A stretch of DNA of 64,000 nucleotides, taken from Thalassotalea algicola (lineage in GTDB: Bacteria; Pseudomonadota; Gammaproteobacteria; Enterobacterales; Alteromonadaceae). Numbering within the stretch: the stretch's first letter is position 1; each line of letters starts with the position of its first letter. The stretch spans positions 310,001-374,000 of the forward strand of contig NZ_JABBXH010000001.1 in assembly GCF_012932965.1 (NCBI RefSeq), in the 5' to 3' direction. The notes beneath the pieces were generated by a model, which was given only the letters and a program-made list of their open reading frames with translations, searched no databases and was not told where the DNA came from. Positions 57,631 to 64,000 of the stretch are shown piece by piece. Position numbers and translations under genes: made by a program.

Positions 57631-58149
57631 ATGTCCGAACAAGATAATACGACTTTTGTTAAATATACCGAATTTCCGCGAGCAGGCTTTTTTCGCCGAT
57701 TCGGTTCATGGGTTTATGATGTATTAATAGCGCTTGCTGTATACATGGTAGCAGGTGCGATTGGATTTGGTTTATTCGCGTTAGCTGCCAATATTGGACT
57801 CGTAGATACTAGCGGTCATGAGCACCTAATTGATGTAAAAGAAAGCTCCTACGTTTATCAAATACTGGTAGATGGCTGGTCGCTAGCTTGGGTTGCGTTT
57901 TTCTTCGTCTATTTTTGGGCACGAAGCGGCCAGACTATCGGAATGAAAGCGTGGCGATTACGAGTACAAAACTTAGATGGCAGTTTGATCACAAAGAAAA
58001 CCGGTTTTAAGCGTATTTTCCCTACTTTATTTGGTTTTGGGAATATATTGGTGTTATTTGATCGTAAGAACCATTTAAGTTTGCAAGATAGGATGACAAA
58101 AACGGAAGTTATTGTGCTTTCACTTGATGCCAATAAATCTAAAATCTAA
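57631..58149 (+). CDS. RDD-family membrane protein
   Basis: 172 residues from ATG 57631 (ATG 57619 also possible); a longer open frame upstream overlaps the tRNA on the opposite strand and is not coding. The RDD domain shows PRAGFFRRFGSWVYDVLIA, GQTIGMKAWRLRVQNLDG and a third helix. Two to three membrane helices. Function in the family is unclear; some act as sodium/proton antiporters. Convergent with lptG. Confidence 0.8.
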   Translation: MSEQDNTTFVKYTEFPRAGFFRRFGSWVYDVLIALAVYMVAGAIGFGLFALAANIGLVDTSGHEHLIDVKESSYVYQILVDGWSLAWVAFFFVYFWARSGQTIGMKAWRLRVQNLDGSLITKKTGFKRIFPTLFGFGNILVLFDRKNHLSLQDRMTKTEVIVLSLDANKSKI

Positions 58150-58157
58150 TAAATAAG

Positions 58158-58186
58158 CGCCTTAGTTAATCAACTTAACTAAGGCG
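58158..58186. terminator. Hairpin between convergent genes
   Basis: Perfect 12-bp stem CGCCTTAGTTAA / TTAACTAAGGCG with a 5-nt loop, between RDD and lptG 3' ends. The T tract is weak, so termination efficiency is uncertain. Confidence 0.6.
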
Positions 58187-58217
58187 TAAATCTTAACCAC
58201 AAAACTTAGCCGAATAG

Positions 58218-59285
58218 CTAGGACGCCTTTCGTTTCATCAAAAAAAGCGCCACTGAAACAAAGAGTACACTTGGCATTATCGCACCTAATGCAGGTGGCA
58301 ATTGGTACACCAAACTTAAGCTACCGAAAACTTGGTTGGTAATATGAAATAACAACCCGGTTAATACCCCCATCATAATTCTCGCGCCCATCGATACTGA
58401 ACGTAACGGGCCAAAAATAAACGACAAAGCTACTAGTAGCATCACTGCCACTGTAATTGGTTGCATAATCTTACGCCAGAATGCCAGCAAATAACGACTT
58501 TGATCTTGCTGGTTTTGTGAAAGGTATTCTAAATAGCTAATCAACCCTTGCACTGACAGTGACTCTGGCTTAACCGTAACCACGCCGAGCTTTTCTGGCG
58601 TTAAGCTTGATTTCCACGCCATAGTTTGATGTTGAACTTCCCTTATCTGGCTTTCTTCGATTGCTGTATCTCTAACATTTTTAAGTTGCCATGCACCATC
58701 ACTATAGACCGCTGAATCTGCCGACAACCAGCTATCTAATTTTAAATTTGCATCAAAACGATAGACCTGTACTTTGTTTAAAGTACCTTGATCTTCTACT
58801 TCTGCAATATGAACAAAATAATCACCATCTTTCGCCCAAACACCGTTCTTAGACGAAATGAGACTACCTCCAGAAATTGCTTGGGCACGCAGCTCCCTTG
58901 CTGACGCTTCACCTGCTGGCGCTAACCATTCGCCTACCGCCATTGAAATTACAATTAATAAGGTGGCAGTTTTCATTGCAGACTTAACAATATTTAATTT
59001 GGATAGGCCAGCAGCTTGCATGACAACTAACTCACTGTTACTTGCCAGCATTCCAATCCCGATTAAGCCACCAATTAAGGCCGCCATTGGAAAAAATATT
59101 TCAACATCCCTAGGCACAGCATATAAAACATAAAGTGCAGCATGAGCTAGCTCATAGTCACCTCGGCCGACATCGCCCATTTGTTCAACAAACTTAATAA
59201 TACCGCTAACACTAACAAACACCATTAAAGTGATAAATGTTGTAGAAGTAATCACTCGGCCAATGTATGCATCTAAAATACGCAT
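58218..59285 (-). CDS. lptG: LPS export permease LptG
   Basis: 355 residues, six membrane helices around a large periplasmic beta-jellyroll. Start motif MRILDAYIGRVI; conserved EFFPMAALIGGLIGIG-like segment (IFFPMAALIGGLIGIGMLASNSELVVM), which contacts the LptB coupling helix. With LptF and LptB it extracts LPS from the inner membrane. Overlaps lptF by one base; order lptF-lptG is conserved. Confidence 0.95.
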   Translation of the reverse strand: MRILDAYIGRVITSTTFITLMVFVSVSGIIKFVEQMGDVGRGDYELAHAALYVLYAVPRDVEIFFPMAALIGGLIGIGMLASNSELVVMQAAGLSKLNIVKSAMKTATLLIVISMAVGEWLAPAGEASARELRAQAISGGSLISSKNGVWAKDGDYFVHIAEVEDQGTLNKVQVYRFDANLKLDSWLSADSAVYSDGAWQLKNVRDTAIEESQIREVQHQTMAWKSSLTPEKLGVVTVKPESLSVQGLISYLEYLSQNQQDQSRYLLAFWRKIMQPITVAVMLLVALSFIFGPLRSVSMGARIMMGVLTGLLFHITNQVFGSLSLVYQLPPALGAIMPSVLFVSVALFLMKRKAS

Positions 59286-60418
59286 TATTTAGCCCTCTTT
59301 GTTTGCTTTCGCTTAGGTAATTTAGCTTTTAACTTCATACCACTACTTCTGCTTTTCAACAGTAAACTTACACCCAATACTAACGCCATTAAATGTACGG
59401 GCCATAACCCAACATAATAAGGTAATGCATTGCCTTCTACCCCTGAACGCATTGCCGTTAGTAACAAGAAATAGGCTAAAAACAGCATTAGTGCAGGTAA
59501 TAGCTTGGCAAATTTCCCTTGTCTAGGATTAACTACACTTAAAGGAACTGCCACCAAAGTTAAAATAAGACAAGCTAATGGAAAAGCTAAACGCCACTGA
59601 ATGGCAGCTTGAGCATCTTGAGAATCATCAACCAATAAGTCACCTGTTGCTATAGCACTAATTTTACGGCGCTTATGCTCAACTTTTTGGTCTTGAATTT
59701 GGATATAGTACTTATCGAACGATACTGCTCTAAATTCACCTGAGCCATTATCACTTTGATAGCGAGTACCATCTTCTAAAATTAGGCGTTGTAAACCAGA
59801 ATCTTCTTCTTCTACACGACCTTTATCGGCATATACTAAGCTTGAATTAATAACGCTTTCGGTATCAGCCGTTTCATTGGGGAGTTGTGCTACAAACACC
59901 TTATTGAGTGAGTTGTCATTTCGATCTTTATCATGAATAAACACTACTGCTTTTTTATTACCTGTTTTTTGAAATCTACCAGCGACCATAGCGGTAATAC
60001 CCGAGTCGGCTGCCAGTTGCTCTTTAACTTGATATTCATACTCGGAGGCCATTGGCGCTAAATACAAGGTAAACAAACCGGTAAAAATTGCGGTAATAAA
60101 ACTTAATACTAACGTTACTCGAACCACATACCATTCGCTGACACCACAAGCATGTAGCACCGTCATTTCGCTGTCAGCATATATTCGCCCATACGCTAAA
60201 AGTACCCCAAGAAATAAGCTTAGTGGCAGCAACATACCTGCTAAATCAGGCATTTTTAGGCCGATAAATATCATCACTAAGTGACCAGGGATGCCACCTT
60301 CTGAGGCGTCATCAAGTACCCTAACAAATTTATTACTGATAAATATGGTCATCAGAACAAAGAAAACAGCCAATTGTGTCTTAGCTACTTCCTTTAATAG
60401 ATAACGAAATACAATCAC
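59285..60418 (-). CDS. lptF: LPS export permease LptF
   Basis: 377 residues, same fold: MIVFRYLLKEVAKTQLAVFF start, ADSEMTVLHACGVSEWY coupling helix, periplasmic jellyroll, and PLSVVNPRQGKFAKLLPA. The C-terminal tail is very basic (KLPKRKQTKRAK). Divergent from pepA across 272 bp, as in most gammaproteobacteria. Confidence 0.95.
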   Translation of the reverse strand: MIVFRYLLKEVAKTQLAVFFVLMTIFISNKFVRVLDDASEGGIPGHLVMIFIGLKMPDLAGMLLPLSLFLGVLLAYGRIYADSEMTVLHACGVSEWYVVRVTLVLSFITAIFTGLFTLYLAPMASEYEYQVKEQLAADSGITAMVAGRFQKTGNKKAVVFIHDKDRNDNSLNKVFVAQLPNETADTESVINSSLVYADKGRVEEEDSGLQRLILEDGTRYQSDNGSGEFRAVSFDKYYIQIQDQKVEHKRRKISAIATGDLLVDDSQDAQAAIQWRLAFPLACLILTLVAVPLSVVNPRQGKFAKLLPALMLFLAYFLLLTAMRSGVEGNALPYYVGLWPVHLMALVLGVSLLLKSRSSGMKLKAKLPKRKQTKRAK

Positions 60419-60545
60419 TTAAACCTCGAATGGTAAACCATTATTAAAAACATAGTTTTTTTCTGACAATTGAGCAATTTTTAAGTAAAATTGCTATTTT
60501 TATACATAATAGAACAAACTTGCTCATAGTAAACGCGACGAATGC

Positions 60546-60561
60546 GGCTATAATTATAGCC
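60546..60561. promoter_or_regulatory. 16-bp palindrome containing back-to-back -10 boxes
   Basis: GGCTATAATTATAGCC is a perfect palindrome centred in the lptF-pepA divergent region and carries TATAAT on both strands. Could be overlapping divergent promoters or a regulator site. No good -35 was found at standard spacing on either side. Confidence 0.4.
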
Positions 60562-60690
60562 CTTAGCGCTATCTAATTAATAGTAACCTTATCTATTAAT
60601 TGTTGATTTTAGCAAGTTTAATAATAAGTGAAATCAGTTTTCACCTAATTTTGATTACAATTACACGCAAGAAAGCCAGCAGGAGAATTC

Positions 60691-62199
60691 ATGGAATTTA
60701 GTGTAAAAAGTGGCAGCCCGGAAAAACAACGTAGCGCCTGTATTGTCGTTGGTGTTTTTGAGCCTCGTCGTTTATCCGCTATTGCCGAACAACTGGACGA
60801 AATCAGTGAAGGTTATATTAGTAACTTACTTCGTCGTGGTGATCTTGAAGGTAAATCAGGGCAAATGTTGTTATTGCACCATGTGCCCAATATTTTAAGT
60901 GAACGTGTATTACTTGTTGGTTGTGGTAAAGAACGTGAGCTAGACGAACGTCAATACCGTCAAATTATCAGTAAAACAATTAACACGCTCAATGAAACCG
61001 GCTCAATGGAAGCTGTTTGTTTCTTATCAGAATTACATGTTAAAGGCCGCGACACTTATTGGAAAGTGAGACAAGCTGTAGAAGCAACTCAAGATTGTTT
61101 ATACAGCTTTAATAGCTTAAAGACGCGTAAAGAAGAACCTCGTCGTCCACTACGCAAAATCGTATTTAACGTTCCAACACGTCGTGAATTACCGATTGGT
61201 GAACGCGCTATTGCGCATGGTTTAGGGGTTTCTGAAGGTATTAGTACCTGTAAGAATGTGGCAAACATGCCACCAAATATTTGTAATCCTGCTTACTTAG
61301 CAGAGCAAGCAAAAATTCTTGAAAACGACTACAGCAAGGTCACTACCGAAATTGTTGGTGAGCGTGAAATGGAAGAGCTTGGCATGGGTTCATACCTAGC
61401 CGTTGGTCGTGGTTCTGTTAACGAATCAATGATGAGTATTATCAAGTACCAAGGCGGCGAAGCAGATCAAGCACCAATCGTTCTCGTCGGCAAAGGATTA
61501 ACCTTCGACTCCGGTGGTATTTCAATCAAACCCGGCGAAGCTATGGATGAAATGAAATACGATATGGGTGGTGCCGCAGGTGTATTAGGTGCAATGCACT
61601 CTTTAGCGGAATTAGATCTACCAATTAATGTTATTGGCGTATTAGCCGGCTGTGAAAATATGCCTGACGCTAACGCATATCGTCCTGGTGATATTTTAAC
61701 GACTATGTCTGGTCAAACGGTAGAAGTATTAAATACTGATGCCGAAGGCCGTTTAGTGCTATGTGATGCGTTAACTTATGTTGAGCGTTTCGAACCAGAA
61801 GCAGTAATAGACGTCGCAACGTTAACAGGGGCTTGTGTCATTGCACTAGGTAAACATGCTACAGGTCTATTGAGTAGTCATAATCCATTAGCTCACGAAT
61901 TATTAAATGCCTCAGATCAAAGTGGCGATCGAGCGTGGCGTTTGCCATTGTGGGACGACTACCATGAGCAATTAGAAAGTCCATTTGCTGATTTCACCAA
62001 TCTAGGTGGTCGTGCAGCAGGCACAATCACAGCAGCATGCTTTTTAGCGAAATTTACCAAAAAGTATAATTGGGCACACTTAGATATTGCTGGTACAGCT
62101 TGGCGTAGTGGTGGAAAAGACAAAGGCTCTACAGGGCGTCCTGTTAGCATGCTAACGCAGTTCTTGCTTAACCGAAGCGGTGCAGAGCAAGGCGAATAA
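60691..62199 (+). CDS. pepA: Leucyl aminopeptidase PepA
   Basis: 502 residues, M17 family. Metal and active-site motifs: [26 protein letters not shown], and the signature [14 protein letters not shown]. Cleaves N-terminal Leu and others using two metal ions; the E. coli enzyme also binds DNA at carAB and in Xer recombination. Strong AGGAG signal upstream. Overlaps holC by one base. Confidence 0.97.
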   Translation: MEFSVKSGSPEKQRSACIVVGVFEPRRLSAIAEQLDEISEGYISNLLRRGDLEGKSGQMLLLHHVPNILSERVLLVGCGKERELDERQYRQIISKTINTLNETGSMEAVCFLSELHVKGRDTYWKVRQAVEATQDCLYSFNSLKTRKEEPRRPLRKIVFNVPTRRELPIGERAIAHGLGVSEGISTCKNVANMPPNICNPAYLAEQAKILENDYSKVTTEIVGEREMEELGMGSYLAVGRGSVNESMMSIIKYQGGEADQAPIVLVGKGLTFDSGGISIKPGEAMDEMKYDMGGAAGVLGAMHSLAELDLPINVIGVLAGCENMPDANAYRPGDILTTMSGQTVEVLNTDAEGRLVLCDALTYVERFEPEAVIDVATLTGACVIALGKHATGLLSSHNPLAHELLNASDQSGDRAWRLPLWDDYHEQLESPFADFTNLGGRAAGTITAACFLAKFTKKYNWAHLDIAGTAWRSGGKDKGSTGRPVSMLTQFLLNRSGAEQGE

Positions 62200-62633
62200 T
62201 GCAAACTCAAGCAACTTTTCATCTGATGCCTGATAATGCGCATGACAATGCGTTAGTGCAATATGCCTGTGTGCTAGCCGCCCAGCATTTTCGTCAGCAG
62301 CAAAAGGTATTTATCTTTGCTGAAAATGAGCAGCAAGCACATGCAGTTGATGAGTTGCTTTGGTCGTTTGAGCCAGATAGCTTTGTTCCACATAACCTTG
62401 TTGGCGAAGGACCAAGGCAAGGTTCCCCTGTCGAAATAGGATGGCAAGCACCTAGAGGGCGACGACCAGTATTAATTAACTTGACGCAAACAATGCCTGC
62501 ATTTGCCGGTCAGTTTTCACAAATCATGGATTTTGTTCCCGTAGCCGAAAATGATAAACAGCTCGCTAGAGAGCGTTTTAAAGCATGCCGGCAAATGGGG
62601 TTCAACGTTAATACGCAAGCGATTAACAGTTAA
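62199..62633 (+). CDS. holC: DNA polymerase III chi subunit
   Basis: 144 residues; chi features VFIFAENEQQAHAVDELLW and FVPHNLVGEG, and a C-terminal helix. Chi links the clamp loader to SSB. Position between pepA and valS is conserved in gammaproteobacteria. Start ATG overlaps the pepA stop (TAATG). Confidence 0.93.
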   Translation: MQTQATFHLMPDNAHDNALVQYACVLAAQHFRQQQKVFIFAENEQQAHAVDELLWSFEPDSFVPHNLVGEGPRQGSPVEIGWQAPRGRRPVLINLTQTMPAFAGQFSQIMDFVPVAENDKQLARERFKACRQMGFNVNTQAINS

Positions 62634-62677
62634 CAGAATCAAACCTCTTATTAATGAATAAAGAATAGAAAGTAGAG

Positions 62678-64000
62678 ATGGAAAAAACATTTAATCCTTC
62701 TGAAATTGAACAAAAGCTTTATAAAAGCTGGGAAGAAAATGGCTATTTTAGCCCGACAGGTGAAGGCGACGGCTATAGCATTGCAATTCCGCCACCCAAT
62801 GTTACGGGTAGCTTGCACATGGGGCACGCGTTCCAACAAACTATTATGGATACGCTAATTCGTTACCAACGTATGCAAGGTAAAAACACCTTATGGCAAA
62901 CGGGTACCGACCATGCGGGCATAGCAACACAAATGGTTGTTGAACGCAAAATAGCAGCAGAAGAAGAAAAAACTCGTCACGATTACGGCCGTGAAGCATT
63001 TATCGACAAAGTATGGCAGTGGAAAGAAGAGTCAGGCGGCACTATCGGTCAACAAATGCGTCGTTTAGGTAACTCTATTGATTGGTCTCGCGAACGCTTT
63101 ACCATGGACGACGGTATGTCTGAAGCGGTTCAAGAAGTTTTCGTTCGTTTATTTGAAGATGACCTAATTTACCGCGGCAAGCGCTTAGTAAACTGGGATC
63201 CGAAATTCCATACTGCTATTTCGGATCTTGAAGTTGAAAACAAAGACAAAAAAGGCCACATGTGGCACTTACGTTACCCATTAGCTGATGGTGCTACTAC
63301 GGCGGAAGGTAAAGATTACTTAGTAGTCGCAACTACTCGCCCAGAAACAATGTTAGGTGATACTGGTGTAGCTGTTAACCCTGAAGATTCGCGCTATAAA
63401 GACTTAATTGGCAAACACGTCTTATTGCCGCTGGTAAACCGTTTAATTCCAATTGTTGCCGATGAACATGCTGACATGGAAAAAGGTACTGGTTGTGTAA
63501 AAATCACGCCAGCACATGACTTTAACGATAATGAAGTAGGTAAGCGTCACTCGCTACCTATGATCAATATTTTTGACAAAGACGCCGCTATTCTTGCGCA
63601 ATCAGAAGTATACAATACCAATGGCGAACCATCGGACGATTACAGCACTGATTTACCAGCAGAATTCGCTGGTATGGATCGCTTCGATGCACGTAAAGCC
63701 ATTGTTGCTCAGTTCGATGAACTCGGATTATTGGTTGAAGTTAAAGACCACGATTTAGTTGCGCCATACGGCGATCGCTCTGGCGTAATTATTGAGCCAC
63801 TTTTAACCGACCAATGGTACGTGCGTGCTGCGCCTTTAGCTGAGCCTGCCGTTGCAGCGGTTGAAAACGGCGATATTGAGTTCGTTCCAAAACAATACGA
63901 AAACATGTACAACGCTTGGATGCGTGACATTCAAGACTGGTGTATTTCGCGTCAGCTTTGGTGGGGACATCGCATTCCTGCATGGTATGACGAAAACGGC
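62678..64000 (+). CDS. valS: Valyl-tRNA synthetase (partial, 3' end outside window)
   Basis: 441 codons to the window edge. [15 protein letters not shown] holds the HIGH-type motif; [30 protein letters not shown] and the editing-domain motif [15 protein letters not shown] are typical of ValRS. The KMSKS loop lies beyond the window. Start ATG has AGAG about 4 nt upstream, 44 bp after holC. Essential gene. Confidence 0.97.
   Translation, partial: MEKTFNPSEIEQKLYKSWEENGYFSPTGEGDGYSIAIPPPNVTGSLHMGHAFQQTIMDTLIRYQRMQGKNTLWQTGTDHAGIATQMVVERKIAAEEEKTRHDYGREAFIDKVWQWKEESGGTIGQQMRRLGNSIDWSRERFTMDDGMSEAVQEVFVRLFEDDLIYRGKRLVNWDPKFHTAISDLEVENKDKKGHMWHLRYPLADGATTAEGKDYLVVATTRPETMLGDTGVAVNPEDSRYKDLIGKHVLLPLVNRLIPIVADEHADMEKGTGCVKITPAHDFNDNEVGKRHSLPMINIFDKDAAILAQSEVYNTNGEPSDDYSTDLPAEFAGMDRFDARKAIVAQFDELGLLVEVKDHDLVAPYGDRSGVIIEPLLTDQWYVRAAPLAEPAVAAVENGDIEFVPKQYENMYNAWMRDIQDWCISRQLWWGHRIPAWYDENG

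Overview
This window looks like chromosome of a marine gammaproteobacterium of the order Alteromonadales, most likely Colwelliaceae (Thalassotalea or Colwellia-like). That placement is an inference from AT-rich DNA, the core gene orders (lpoA-yraN-diaA-dolP with rsmI divergent; lptFG divergent from pepA-holC-valS; recA next to mutS) and an accessory set rich in TonB receptors, c-di-GMP proteins, subtilases and PEP-CTERM proteins. There are no insertion sequences, phage genes, CRISPR arrays or rRNA. One tRNA (Leu-CAA) and the RNase P RNA are present. The first and last genes run off the window.

Layout. 1-5.4 kb (minus): a truncated membrane PAS/GAF sensor, a 7TM-DISM diguanylate cyclase with a TlpA-like thioredoxin, and a secreted subtilase. 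5.8-13 kb: a LysR regulator (plus) facing a minus-strand run of TonB receptor, exported M20 amidohydrolase, NRAMP-like transporter, exported cupin, GFA-domain protein and exported RidA. I read this run as an uncharacterised uptake and degradation system for an amide-type compound. 13-20.4 kb: a hybrid histidine kinase, a PEP-CTERM protein, an acyl-CoA ligase and an SLC13/RCK permease. 20.6-25.2 kb: a candidate Pho box, then a collagen-like-linker PhoX-like lipoprotein, a di-haem lipoprotein and an MntP-like membrane protein. 25.3-29.7 kb: a large BNR/sortilin-type propeller protein and an aspartoacylase-family enzyme.

29.9-34.8 kb is a divergent polyamine locus: a eukaryotic-type AdoMet decarboxylase plus speE on minus, agmatinase plus speA on plus. 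Together they cover arginine to agmatine to putrescine to spermidine. rnpB follows on minus. 35.4-39.4 kb holds a PD40 propeller protein, a serine hydrolase lipoprotein and two tandem paralogues of unknown function behind rsmI. 39.4-48.6 kb is core: lpoA-yraN-diaA-dolP, an unknown lipoprotein, recA under a clear LexA box, mutS, and a small unknown gene.

48.8-54.1 kb (minus) is a signalling cluster: PhnD-like lipoprotein, GGDEF-EAL protein, haem DUF3365 protein, RegB-type kinase and RegA-type regulator. It is divergent from a DctPQM TRAP transporter (54.4-57.2 kb). The window closes with tRNA-Leu, an RDD protein, lptG-lptF (minus) and pepA-holC-valS (plus). All functions are read from translated motifs and gene order; no database search was run.
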